Assembly: GCA_964610745.1 (NCBI GenBank)
Contig: CAZSYL010000004.1
Location: forward strand, 40,336-104,335
Length of the DNA: 64,000 nucleotides
Direction: 5' to 3'
DNA from: SHLQ01 sp964610745
GTDB taxonomy: Bacteria > Actinomycetota > Acidimicrobiia > Acidimicrobiales > SHLQ01
This document shows, in pieces, positions 1-8,562 of the stretch. Within the stretch, counting starts at the first letter, position 1; each line of letters starts with the position of its first letter. Under the pieces are notes generated by a model that had not been told where the DNA came from, ran no database searches, and saw only the letters and a program-made list of their open reading frames with translations. The position numbers and the translations under genes were made by a program.

Positions 1-1
1 C

Positions 2-700
2 GGCCGCGCCGATAGCGGCGTGACCACCGACCCAGCCAGCATCACCGGCCTCACCGTTGGTGTAACCGGTGGCGGAACTCCACGGGCATACCTCAACGAG
101 TTCCTCTCACAGAATGGTCTCACCGAAGACGACATCGAAGTGCTTGCACTCGGCGCACCGGACATGGTTCCGGCCATCGTCAACGGCGAGGTCGACGTAA
201 TCGTGCCGTTCTCGCCCTTCCACGAGACGGCCGCTCGCCAGCTCGGCGACAACGCCGTCACCGTTTCTGCAGGCGAGCCATTCGTGACCAGCACGATCGG
301 CCTCGGCGCAGTCGACGGTCAGCTCGAGAGTGATCCCGAGACCTTCACCGCTTTCATCGAGGGAATCGTCGAAGCGACCTACATCATCCGCCAAGACCCA
401 GATGCAGCTGCTGAGGTTGTCTTGTCGTTCATCGAGGGAATCACCCTCGAAGACGCACAGACCGCACTTGCGAACAACACCTATGACCCTCGGGTCTCGG
501 TGTGCACCGAGTACGGCGTCGAGACGACCGCAGCGCAGCTCATCGAGTCGGGCGCAGTCGAAAGTGACGTTGCGTTCCTCGCTGCTGACCTGATCGACGC
601 CTCGCTTCTTCAAGAGGTCATCGATGCAAACCCACAATGGGTCGAAGACTTGCCACCTCTTCCAACCTCGGTTGAAGAGTGCACCGGACTGAGGGGCTAA
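2..700 (+). CDS. ABC transporter substrate-binding protein, NMT1/TauA-like (5' partial)
   Basis: The frame is open from the first bases of the window, so the N-terminus with its expected export signal lies upstream. The visible 232 residues resemble the C-terminal two thirds of periplasmic-type binding proteins of the nitrate/sulfonate/taurine (NMT1/SsuA) family. An early glycine-rich strand (TVGVTGGGTPRAYL) is followed by a segment on the number of substrate molecules or sites typical of the fold. It should capture the ligand outside the membrane and deliver it to the two permeases encoded downstream. The ATPase gene follows after 7 bases, indicating one operon. The ligand cannot be read from sequence. 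A GTG at 20 is an internal codon rather than the true start. Confidence 0.8.
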   Translation, partial: GRADSGVTTDPASITGLTVGVTGGGTPRAYLNEFLSQNGLTEDDIEVLALGAPDMVPAIVNGEVDVIVPFSPFHETAARQLGDNAVTVSAGEPFVTSTIGLGAVDGQLESDPETFTAFIEGIVEATYIIRQDPDAAAEVVLSFIEGITLEDAQTALANNTYDPRVSVCTEYGVETTAAQLIESGAVESDVAFLAADLIDASLLQEVIDANPQWVEDLPPLPTSVEECTGLRG

Positions 701-707
701 GGAAACC

Positions 708-1577
708 TTGAGCGAAGGCAACACCGTGGCAGCTGCTGATAGGGCCACGGCCACCCTCACCGTCGATGGGCTAAGTCATTGGTTCGTCGACCCACAAAGT
801 GGGTCGACGGTCCATGCTCTCGACGACATCAACCTTGCAATTCAACCCGGCGAGTTCATCACAGTGGTGGGCCCGTCGGGTTGTGGCAAGACCACGCTTC
901 TCAAGATCTTGGCTGGCTTCCTTAAGCCAATCTCAGGAGAGGCCCGAGTTCACGGAAACCTCATCACCAAGCCAGGGCAAGATCGTGGTGTGGTGTTCCA
1001 GGAATTGGCGATCCTGCCGTGGCGCAATGTGCAACGCAACATTGGTCATGGTCTCGAGATCCAAAAGGTTCCAAAGGACGTCCGTGAAAAGAAGGTCGCG
1101 GAGCTGACCGATCTCGTTGGGCTTCGCGGCTTTGAAAACCACTACCCCCATCAGCTGTCGGGCGGTATGAAACAACGTGTTGCGGTGGCGCGAACCTGGG
1201 CTTCAGATCCCGAGATTATCTTGATGGATGAGCCCTTCGCTGCGGTCGATGCCATGACCAGGCAGACCTTGCAGGAAGAGTTGATTCGTCTTACTGTCGA
1301 GACCAAGAAGACCGTGTTCTTCATCACCCACTCGGTGGAAGAAGCAGTGTTCCTGGGGGATCGGGTGATCGCCCTAGCTGCCCGACCTGGACGAGTGAAG
1401 GCATCGGTGAACGTACCGGTGCCCCGCGATGGGCGGACATGGGAACAGATGAGTACAGACGAGAGTCTGGCTGAATGCGTGGAAGAAGTACTGACCCTCG
1501 TACGCGGCGAACACGAAGCGACTCTCGCAGCAGAAACCGATTCAACAACAGCTCCAGATCCGGACCGAGGAGGATAG
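708..1577 (+). CDS. ABC transporter ATP-binding protein, sulfonate/nitrate/taurine class
   Basis: This is the cytoplasmic ATPase that powers the importer. Walker A GPSGCGKT lies at about residues 55-62, the Q-loop FQ at 97-98 continues into the ELAILPW stretch typical of SsuB/TauB/NrtD ATPases, the signature LSGG is at 150-153 and Walker B ending MDEP at 170-176. The switch histidine is in FITHSVEEA. The 289-residue length is normal for the family. The chosen start is TTG at 708, preceded by AAGGA. GTG at 726 is an alternative that would drop six residues. It sits 7 bases after the binding protein gene and 4 bases before the first permease, so co-translation is likely. Confidence 0.92.
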   Translation: MSEGNTVAAADRATATLTVDGLSHWFVDPQSGSTVHALDDINLAIQPGEFITVVGPSGCGKTTLLKILAGFLKPISGEARVHGNLITKPGQDRGVVFQELAILPWRNVQRNIGHGLEIQKVPKDVREKKVAELTDLVGLRGFENHYPHQLSGGMKQRVAVARTWASDPEIILMDEPFAAVDAMTRQTLQEELIRLTVETKKTVFFITHSVEEAVFLGDRVIALAARPGRVKASVNVPVPRDGRTWEQMSTDESLAECVEEVLTLVRGEHEATLAAETDSTTAPDPDRGG

Positions 1578-1581
1578 TTTC

Positions 1582-2466
1582 GTGGCGATCGCCGTAGAGC
1601 CAGAGCTAGATGGCCCAGATGTCGAACGCGAGAAGGCCAAGGTCGAAAATGCCGCCATTGAGCGCAAGCTCATCGCCGACCGCGACAAAGCGGACAAACG
1701 GGGACGCTTGTTCGGGTCGGTATCATCGACCCTTCCGTTCGCCTTCCTCATTCTTGTGTGGTGGGGGGTCGAAGTCATCTTCGACCCGCCTGACACACGG
1801 CTGGTTCCGCCCCAGCGGGTTGTCACATCGTTCTTCGAGGTCGTCCGTGAAGGCACCCTTCCCGCCTACATCTCGCAGAGCATTGGCCGTCTAGCGTTCA
1901 GCGGGGGAATCGCTCTACTCGTTGGTATCCCCATTGGTTGGATCCTCGGCATCGATAAAGACATTGGCCGAGCGGCCGAACCAATCCTGCGCTTCTTTAA
2001 CGCAATCTCGGGAATTGCATGGTTGCCCCTGGCAATCGTTTGGTTCGGTTTTACCGATCGAACCATCTCGGCGATCATCATCTACACGATGATCTTCCCG
2101 GTCATCTTCAACACCATGATCGGCGTGCGCACGATCCCGACGGTGTTGCGTGATGCGAGCCGCTCGATGGGATCGAGTTGGTTTCGAACAATCCGCGATG
2201 TCTACATACCCGGTTCGTTCCCGAGCGTGATGACCGGCTTACGTCTTGGCATCGGTTTTGGTTGGCGAGCGCTCATCGCTGGCGAGTTCGTGGTCGGCGG
2301 AGGTGGCCTCGGCTTTCTCATCTTCAACGCCCGCACCTCCGGTCTAATCGAGCGAGTGATGCTCGGCATGATCATCATCGGTGTCGTTTGGTTGCTGATG
2401 GATCGCCTGATTCTTCGACCGATCGAGGAATACACCAACAATCGATGGGGAATGCTGCGACTATGA
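1582..2466 (+). CDS. ABC transporter permease 1 (SsuC/TauC-like)
   Basis: This is a membrane permease of the BPD_transp_1 family with roughly six hydrophobic segments after a charged cytoplasmic N-terminus of about 50 residues. The ATPase-contact (EAA) loop is recognisable around DASRSMGSSWFRTIRDVYIPG, with the conserved glycine and the following FPSVMTGLRLGIGFGWRA stretch typical of sulfonate/nitrate permeases. The start is GTG at 1582 behind a GAGGAGGA ribosome-binding site. Its TGA overlaps the ATG of the next permease (ATGA). Together with that permease it probably forms a heterodimeric channel, because the two are related but clearly diverged. Substrate unknown. Confidence 0.92.
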   Translation: MAIAVEPELDGPDVEREKAKVENAAIERKLIADRDKADKRGRLFGSVSSTLPFAFLILVWWGVEVIFDPPDTRLVPPQRVVTSFFEVVREGTLPAYISQSIGRLAFSGGIALLVGIPIGWILGIDKDIGRAAEPILRFFNAISGIAWLPLAIVWFGFTDRTISAIIIYTMIFPVIFNTMIGVRTIPTVLRDASRSMGSSWFRTIRDVYIPGSFPSVMTGLRLGIGFGWRALIAGEFVVGGGGLGFLIFNARTSGLIERVMLGMIIIGVVWLLMDRLILRPIEEYTNNRWGMLRL

Positions 2467-3295
2467 CCCTCACCGCCCCTACACCAACACCCCCGCCGAA
2501 AGCACCACCAATACTTCCGTCGCTGAAGCCCACGGCTTGGCAGCGCGCGAAGCAGATCATCCTTCCCATCGTTCCATTCGCCTTATTGATCGCCGTTTGG
2601 TTCTCGGTCATTGCCATCAACAACCCGCCGATCGGCATTCTCCCCCGACCTCTCAGTGTTCTGAGTGTTCCGTTCACCGAGGCCGACGAGTACTGGCCGA
2701 ACGTGCTCTCAAGCCTGTTTCGTCTCGCTATCGGTTTTGCCGTTGCAGCCTCAACTGGCGTGATCGCTGGTTTGATCGCTGGCCTTTCAAGGCGATTCTC
2801 TGACTTCATTGGACCTCTCGTAACCGCCATGAACGCCATTTCGGGCATTGCCTGGATCCCACTCGCCATTGCTTGGTTTGGCATCGGGCCACAGTTCGTC
2901 ATCTTCATCGTGTGGAACGGCGCCTTCTTCTTGATCTTTGGCAACACGGTGCTCGGCGTACGAAGCGTTCCAGAAGTTCTCGATCGCAGCCTCGCCACAC
3001 TCGGTGCGTCGCGCATGCACATCATTCGCAACGTCACCATCCCTGGGGCGCTCCCCCACGTGATGTCTGGGCTGCGCTCAGGGCTCGGCTTTGGCTGGCG
3101 TGCAGTGATTGCCGCCGAACTCGTCGGTGCAACCTCTGGTCTTGGTCAGTGGATCTTCATCTCCCAAGAGTTCGCCCGAGCCGACATCATCGTCGCCGGC
3201 GCGCTCACCATCGGCATCATCGGCCTCATCATGGACCGAGGGTTCCTCGCGCCCCTCGAGCGTCGAACGGTCGAGCGCTGGGGACTGGTGGAGGC
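2463..3295 (+). CDS. ABC transporter permease 2 (3' end at assembly gap)
   Basis: This second permease starts at the ATG of an ATGA overlap with permease 1. A proline-rich N-terminus (about residues 5-20) precedes six hydrophobic segments and a clear EAA-type loop ending in IPGALPHVMSGLRSGLGFGWRA. The frame runs into the 100-N gap at ERWGLVE, which matches the position where permease 1 ends (NRWGMLRL). The protein is therefore almost complete and only a few residues are probably lost. Upstream in-frame codons back to 2178 overlap permease 1 and look like coding shadow, so I do not use them. The apparent reading frame across the N run is meaningless. Confidence 0.88.
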
Positions 3296-3395
3296 NNNNN
3301 NNNNNNNNNNNNNNNNNNNNNNNNNNNNNNNNNNNNNNNNNNNNNNNNNNNNNNNNNNNNNNNNNNNNNNNNNNNNNNNNNNNNNNNNNNNNNNN
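3296..3395. other. Assembly gap (100 N)
   Basis: Exactly 100 N separate the permease from the following membrane-protein fragment. A round length of 100 is the usual placeholder for a scaffold join of unknown size, so the missing DNA could hold anything from a few bases to whole genes, including the N-terminus of the next protein. Confidence 0.98.
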
Positions 3396-3764
3396 GCCCC
3401 GCCGCCAACGCCGGATCAGGCCCTCGTCGAAGACGATCGTAGGGGCCGGCGCGAATGGGTCACACCTCTGATCGGCCTCATCTTGTTGGCGATACTTCTT
3501 CTCACCGCACCCATCTATGGCCGCCTCACGAGCGGCGACAAGATCAACGAGGCCATCGACCGCAATGCAGAGCGAGTCGACGTCTTGGTAGACCTTCCGT
3601 TCGAGCCAGAGACCTTCCACCGAGAAGAACTCAGCAGCCTGGGCGTCTTTTCCGGACGCGATCGCTCTGACCCAACGCGCATCCGCCTTCGTGCGGTAAC
3701 CCAGGACAACCTCGAGGCAATTGCAAACCTCTTTTGGGTCGAGGAGATCCTACCGAACCAATGA
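3396..3764 (+). CDS. Single-span membrane protein, C-terminal fragment, unknown function
   Basis: Only the last 122 residues are visible; the start is in the gap. An acidic and basic stretch (DDRRGRREW) is followed by one strongly hydrophobic segment (about residues 24-40 of the fragment) and then a soluble tail of about 80 residues rich in Asp, Glu and Arg. I do not recognise a family. Its TGA overlaps the ATG of the molybdenum hydroxylase gene (ATGA at 3761-3764), so the two are translationally coupled, and it could be a membrane anchor or partner for that enzyme. That role is inference from position only. Confidence 0.6.
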   Translation, partial: APPPTPDQALVEDDRRGRREWVTPLIGLILLAILLLTAPIYGRLTSGDKINEAIDRNAERVDVLVDLPFEPETFHREELSSLGVFSGRDRSDPTRIRLRAVTQDNLEAIANLFWVEEILPNQ

Positions 3765-6388
3765 GGCTGAAGGTCAACGGCGCGACTCATGACCTCGATG
3801 TCCACCCCGACACCCCATTGCTCAACGTGCTTCGACAAGACCTCGACCAATATGGGGCTAAGCGCGGGTGCGCACAAGAACAGTGCTACTCGTGTTGTCT
3901 GCTGCTCGACGGCCGTGCTCTACCGAGCTGTCAGCTGCCGGTGTCATCGGTGGTCGACATGGACATCACCACCGCCGAAGCTCTCGACGATCTACGAGAC
4001 TTCTTCCTCGCTGAACAAGTTGGCCAGTGTGGCTTTTGCATCTCCGGCATGCTCGTCGCTACCCAAGGGCTACTCAACCAGATTCGCTACCCGAGTAACG
4101 CACAGATCCGCGAAGTGCTCGATACCAACATTTGCCGCTGCGGCGTCTATGACCGTGTGCGACGTGCAATTCGCTTTCGTATCGGCGATCCCCAAGACCC
4201 GATCTGGGAAGTTCGAACCCAGAGCCCGCTCGAGCCTCGTGCAACCAACGAACCACGACCAACCCAATCCACGATCGACAACCCCAGCCTCGATTCCTGG
4301 ATCCGCATCGACCCAGCGGACACGATCACGGTGTTCACCGGAAAGGTTGAGCTCGGGCAAGGCATTCACACCGCGCTCGCCACCATCGCGGCGACCGAAT
4401 TAGGGGTAGACCGCACGCGCATCTTGCTCGAAACCGTGGACACTGAAATCAACCCCGACGAGGGCCGTACCTCGGGCAGTCTGTCGATCGAATTGGGAGG
4501 TGAAGCCATCAGCGCAGCGTGCGCAACCGCCCGCACTCTGATGGTGAATCGAGCTAGCGACCAGCTCGGTGTCCCAGCCGATTCCCTCGTTGTTCACGAT
4601 GGGACAATCATCGACGCCGAACGCCAAACCGCTATCACGTATTGGGATCTGCACGGCGGAATTCCTTTCATCGCCGAGGTAGACATCACTTCCGCGCGCT
4701 CGATGGTCGACCCTCAGGCTGAAGCTGCGAACACCCGCGTGGACCTTCCGAAGAAGATCTCCGCTCAACCAACCTTTGTTCACGACATGATGGACGAGTC
4801 GACCGTGCACGGACGGGTCCTGCGTCCGCCGAGCTACGAGGCCCGCCTATCCCAACTCGATGCTTCGGTTGCAGAATCGATGCCCGGAGTACTGGCCGTT
4901 GTTCAAAATGGCAGCTTCGTTGGAGTCGTCGCAGAACGAGAAGAAATTGCCGATGCCGCGATCGAGAAGCTTCGAGCCGACGCGATGTGGGAAGGAACAT
5001 CGGCCATCCCGTCCAACGTCGAGGATCTGCTCAAACAACCCAGCGCCGACTATGACCTAGTGGACGGGGCACCTATAAGCGACCACGTAGGCCCGCTCGA
5101 CGACCGTGCGCCCCGCACCTTCGACATCACCGCCACCTACTCCAGGCCTTTCACGATGCACGCATCGCTAGGGCCATCTGCAGCGCTCGGTCACTACGAC
5201 GGCACCAATCTCACCGTCTGGTCATCCACCCAAGGTCCCTACCCGCTTCAACTGTCCCTGGCCAAAGCCCTTGGACAACCAGTGGACAACATTCGAATCC
5301 GAGCCGCCGAAGGGTCGGGCTGTTACGGACACAACGGCGCGGACGATGTCTCGCTCGACGCGGCGCTCTTGGCCATGGCAGTACCTGACAGGCGGGTCCT
5401 TACTGCCTGGAGCCGCGCCGACGAACACCGATGGGAGCCTTATGGGCCTGCGATGATCGTCAAGGTTGGCGCCGACGTCGCAAACGGACAAATCGCAGCG
5501 CTCGATACCGAGCATTGGAGCTACAGCCACTCAATGCGGCCTGGCAGCGAACCTGATCAATCGTCAAACTTGTTGGCAACGTGGCATTTGGCCGAACCAA
5601 TGCAGCGCCCTGTTCCCCAGCCGGCGCTGCACCGCTACGGCGGAGCCCACCGCAACAGCAATGCTCCCTATGACATTGCCAACAAGACCGGGCGGGTCCA
5701 TCTGGTACAGAGCACGTCAGTGCGTACCTCAGCGCTTCGAGCCCTCGGTGCGTTCACCAATGTTTTCGCAATCGAATCGTTTGTCGACGAGGTCGCCCAC
5801 AGCCTAGGTGCAGATCCGGTCCAGTTTCGCCTCGACCACCTCAACGACACGCGAGTTCGCGACGTCATCGAGGCGCTTGCAGGAGAAGCTTGGAACACAC
5901 CTCTACCCGTTGGCCACGGCCGCGGCATAGCGTTTGCTCAATACAAGAACAGCCATGCCTATCTTGGAGCCATTGCCGATGTTGCCGTCGACACCGACAG
6001 CGGCGTGATAACTATCGTGAACGCGACGTTGGCGTGCGACGCGGGCCGCATCATCAGTGCTGACGGTGTCAGCAATCAGCTCGAAGGTGGCGCCGTCCAA
6101 GCAGCAAGTTGGACGCTCATCGAACGCGTGCAGATGGAACCCGACGGAATTATCAGCGAGGACTGGGAGAGCTATCCAGTGCTGCGCTTCTCAGACTCCT
6201 TTCCGATCCGTTCAATCCTGCTCGACCGACCCGACCAACGGCCGCTCGGTTGTGGCGAAGCAGCCCAAGGCCCGATGGCCGCCGCGATTGCCAATGCTGT
6301 TTTCGACGCGACCGGCTGTCGATTGCGCAGCTTGCCCCTTACCCCTGAACGCGTTCTCGAAGCTCTCGAGACCGCGTCGTCTACTTGA
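3761..6388 (+). CDS. Single-chain molybdenum hydroxylase: [2Fe-2S] domain fused to molybdopterin-binding domain
   Basis: This xanthine-oxidase-family enzyme has 875 residues. The N-terminal 150 residues carry the plant-type [2Fe-2S] site (Cys37, Cys42, Cys45, Cys57) and the second cluster (Cys90, Cys93, Cys125, Cys127). From about residue 170 the large subunit follows, opening with a KVELGQGIHTAL stretch like IorB/nicotinate dehydrogenase-type Mo subunits. The catalytic base is the Glu of GCGEAAQG (about 833). No FAD domain is present here or next door, so electrons probably leave to an external acceptor. These two units are usually separate genes. The start is the ATG of an ATGA overlap. The enzyme should hydroxylate an N-heterocycle, aldehyde or similar compound with water. 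The substrate is unknown, though linkage to the ABC importer suggests the imported compound. Confidence 0.85.
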   Translation: MRLKVNGATHDLDVHPDTPLLNVLRQDLDQYGAKRGCAQEQCYSCCLLLDGRALPSCQLPVSSVVDMDITTAEALDDLRDFFLAEQVGQCGFCISGMLVATQGLLNQIRYPSNAQIREVLDTNICRCGVYDRVRRAIRFRIGDPQDPIWEVRTQSPLEPRATNEPRPTQSTIDNPSLDSWIRIDPADTITVFTGKVELGQGIHTALATIAATELGVDRTRILLETVDTEINPDEGRTSGSLSIELGGEAISAACATARTLMVNRASDQLGVPADSLVVHDGTIIDAERQTAITYWDLHGGIPFIAEVDITSARSMVDPQAEAANTRVDLPKKISAQPTFVHDMMDESTVHGRVLRPPSYEARLSQLDASVAESMPGVLAVVQNGSFVGVVAEREEIADAAIEKLRADAMWEGTSAIPSNVEDLLKQPSADYDLVDGAPISDHVGPLDDRAPRTFDITATYSRPFTMHASLGPSAALGHYDGTNLTVWSSTQGPYPLQLSLAKALGQPVDNIRIRAAEGSGCYGHNGADDVSLDAALLAMAVPDRRVLTAWSRADEHRWEPYGPAMIVKVGADVANGQIAALDTEHWSYSHSMRPGSEPDQSSNLLATWHLAEPMQRPVPQPALHRYGGAHRNSNAPYDIANKTGRVHLVQSTSVRTSALRALGAFTNVFAIESFVDEVAHSLGADPVQFRLDHLNDTRVRDVIEALAGEAWNTPLPVGHGRGIAFAQYKNSHAYLGAIADVAVDTDSGVITIVNATLACDAGRIISADGVSNQLEGGAVQAASWTLIERVQMEPDGIISEDWESYPVLRFSDSFPIRSILLDRPDQRPLGCGEAAQGPMAAAIANAVFDATGCRLRSLPLTPERVLEALETASST

Positions 6389-6401
6389 GAAGGACGCTCA
6401 A

Positions 6402-6914
6402 TTGGAGACCAACAGCAAACCCGAACTGACCAATGAGGAGCGCGTCGCACCATTCTTCGACCCCGACGTCAAGAGAATGGCGGTTCGGTCGGTCCACGCC
6501 GTCAACGACGCGACCGCACGAACCGAAGTCACGATTGGAAACCATCCGGTCACGATCACCGACGAACCAATCACGTCGGGCGGAAACGAGACTGGCCCGA
6601 CACCGCTCGAAACCGTCTTGGCAGGACTTGTTGGCTGCAAAGCTGTCATGATTCACAACGTCGCTAGCGCGATGGACTTTGACTACGAGGGCGTCGAGAT
6701 CGACGCAGCCGGAACCGTCGACCTTCGAGGCCCAAAGGGCGTTCCGGGGTTCCGTCCGTACTTCGACACGGTGGACATCACGATCACGATCTTCACCGAA
6801 GAGACAGAGGCGAGGATGAACAAGCTGGCCCTAAACGCCGAGGCTCGTTGCCCGGTCATGAACCTGTTTCGTGACGCGGGCTCGACCGTGAACGCTGAAT
6901 GGATGATCAAATGA
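6402..6914 (+). CDS. OsmC family protein
   Basis: This is a 170-residue OsmC/Ohr-fold protein. Both cysteines of the thiol peroxidase pair are present: Cys79 in LVGCKAVM and Cys150 in ARCPVMNL, the two positions conserved in the family. It probably reduces organic hydroperoxides or a related electrophile in the cytoplasm. The start is uncertain: TTG at 6402 has GAGAAGGA about 8 bases upstream and lies 13 bases after the hydroxylase stop, while ATG at 6477 would give a shorter protein that still contains the whole OsmC fold. The final codons overlap the next gene (ATGA at 6911). Operon position between a molybdenum hydroxylase and further thiol proteins suggests protection from a reactive product. 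Confidence 0.88.
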   Translation: METNSKPELTNEERVAPFFDPDVKRMAVRSVHAVNDATARTEVTIGNHPVTITDEPITSGGNETGPTPLETVLAGLVGCKAVMIHNVASAMDFDYEGVEIDAAGTVDLRGPKGVPGFRPYFDTVDITITIFTEETEARMNKLALNAEARCPVMNLFRDAGSTVNAEWMIK

Positions 6915-7393
6915 ACAATATTGTCAGCGGCTTCTTTGCCGGAGTCGCCGGAACCATTGGTATGGCGGGCGTGAGTATCACGATGCGCCGAATGGTCGAA
7001 CCACAAAAGCCGATGGGAACAACCCACTATGAGAAGGTCGTCGAGAAGAGTCGGGAAACCTTCCAGCCCGGCGAGGCTCCGCTCGACAAGGACACCCAAA
7101 TTCGCATCGGCGAACTCACCCACCTCGCATTCGGCGGCGTGTGGGGATCGGCGTTCGCACTCGCAATGCGCAACAAGGAAATCCACAGACTGAGCCATGG
7201 CATCGCATCAGGAACCGCCATCTGGGCGCTCGCCTTCGGCGGTTACATGCCATTGCTGGGCATTTCCCGGGGCGTGAAGGACATGGACCTCTACGAAGCT
7301 TCACGGACCTGGCTCTGCCACATCACCTATGCGAGCGTCATGGCAGCGCTCGTCGACGAGTTTCAGGACCCCAAGCGAAAGGCACTCTCGTAA
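6911..7393 (+). CDS. Small membrane protein, DUF1440/YagU-like
   Basis: This is a 160-residue protein with hydrophobic, glycine-rich segments near residues 3-20, 72-86, 97-115 and 135-148. The N-terminal GFFAGVAGTIGMAG and the central HLAFGGVWGSAFAL resemble the DUF1440/YagU inner-membrane family, whose biochemical role is not established. I take the ATG of the ATGA overlap with the OsmC gene. An in-frame ATG 12 bases upstream is possible. The next gene starts 2 bases after the stop. Placement in the redox operon is clear; function is not. Confidence 0.65.
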   Translation: MNNIVSGFFAGVAGTIGMAGVSITMRRMVEPQKPMGTTHYEKVVEKSRETFQPGEAPLDKDTQIRIGELTHLAFGGVWGSAFALAMRNKEIHRLSHGIASGTAIWALAFGGYMPLLGISRGVKDMDLYEASRTWLCHITYASVMAALVDEFQDPKRKALS

Positions 7394-7395
7394 CA

Positions 7396-8562
7396 ATGCA
7401 GATGGACAGTATTGAACGGCTCGGTCACCCACTGGGCTTCAAGGTGGCCGGAAGTGGGTCACGGCCGGGCGTATTGGGTAGCGGCCCCTCGACCGATGTG
7501 TTCAAAGTCGAGGCGCGACAGATGGAAGGCCATCAAAAGGAAGGCATCGTCACCGAAGGAGAGGGTGGCACCTCTTGGCGTATGACCACCGATGAAGATG
7601 GTCATCTGCGCGGTACCGATCTTGCGCCCTTTCCGCTCGGGTTCTTTAACGCTGGACTCCATGCTGACCTGACAAACCGCATCGTGACGCTCGCGAAACA
7701 GCGATCGATCAATGTCACGGGCATGCAGATGTCACTCGACACCGGCTACTTCATGACCGGCTCGTTCTTTAAAGGGACCGGCGAAGGATATGCGGAACCT
7801 GCCTCGATCGAAGTGGGGTTCTCCAACGACACACCAGCAGTCGAACTCACTCGACTGGTGACCGATGCAGTCGACGCGTCACCAGCGTTCGCGCTGATGC
7901 GACGCCCGCTACGGAACACATTTGCGATCTACGTCAACGGCCGGCGCCGAAAGGTCACAACGATGCTCGCGTCCTCGGCCGATGATGTCGTCGATCCCTA
8001 TGTGAGCTACTCGAGTGCGCCAAGCCCCGAAGTTGGAGCAGATACCTTTGCCGACCTGATCTACAAGACCGGCGAAAAATCCGAGGGTGTCCAGGCTGTG
8101 GCGTCGGGGGACATGTCGACCGGCCCGGCCATCCGTCCGGTGATTGGCCGAAGCACGCTGATCCATCCTGATTGTGCAACCGAGACCGACGTTGTGCTCG
8201 GGATGCCCGGAGCAAGCAACTTCGCCCTGAAGTCCGATGAACGCATGGATTCAGAAATGGCACCGTCCGGCCTTGCCTTGCTGGCCGCGGGAATCGGTTT
8301 CTGTTACATGACCCAGATGTCGCGCTACATCGAATACCAAAAGATGGGAATCCGCGGCGTCCGGCTCGTTCAATTCACGCCGTTCACGCTCGACGCAGAT
8401 GGCCGGGGTGGCGCCCAGCCCGCCGATACCCACCTCTTCTTGAGCGGTGACGAAGACGATGCGACGTTCGAGCGCCTCATGAAGATCGCGGAGAAGACGT
8501 GCTACCTCCACAAGACAATGTCCGATGCACTTGAGCCAACCATCAGGGTCCGAAATGACTGA
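7396..8562 (+). CDS. Double-OsmC-domain protein
   Basis: This 388-residue protein appears to hold two OsmC-like domains. In the first half (about 30-190) the two cysteine positions seem to be replaced (NAGLHADL and FALMRRPL). In the second half (about 240-388) Cys303 in GFCYMTQM and Cys369 in KTCYLHKT occupy the expected places. Only the second domain would therefore be redox-active, with the first structural or substrate-binding. The ATG at 7396 lies 2 bases after the previous stop, and the end overlaps the Sec-redoxin gene by 8 bases. Family assignment rests on the fold-level pattern and motifs seen by eye; the exact substrate is unknown. Confidence 0.75.
   Translation: MQMDSIERLGHPLGFKVAGSGSRPGVLGSGPSTDVFKVEARQMEGHQKEGIVTEGEGGTSWRMTTDEDGHLRGTDLAPFPLGFFNAGLHADLTNRIVTLAKQRSINVTGMQMSLDTGYFMTGSFFKGTGEGYAEPASIEVGFSNDTPAVELTRLVTDAVDASPAFALMRRPLRNTFAIYVNGRRRKVTTMLASSADDVVDPYVSYSSAPSPEVGADTFADLIYKTGEKSEGVQAVASGDMSTGPAIRPVIGRSTLIHPDCATETDVVLGMPGASNFALKSDERMDSEMAPSGLALLAAGIGFCYMTQMSRYIEYQKMGIRGVRLVQFTPFTLDADGRGGAQPADTHLFLSGDEDDATFERLMKIAEKTCYLHKTMSDALEPTIRVRND

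Noticed and set aside
2463..3764. A single permease-membrane protein fusion read across the N run
   Set aside because: The 100 N are a placeholder, so frame continuity across them has no meaning, and the permease ends at the position expected from permease 1.
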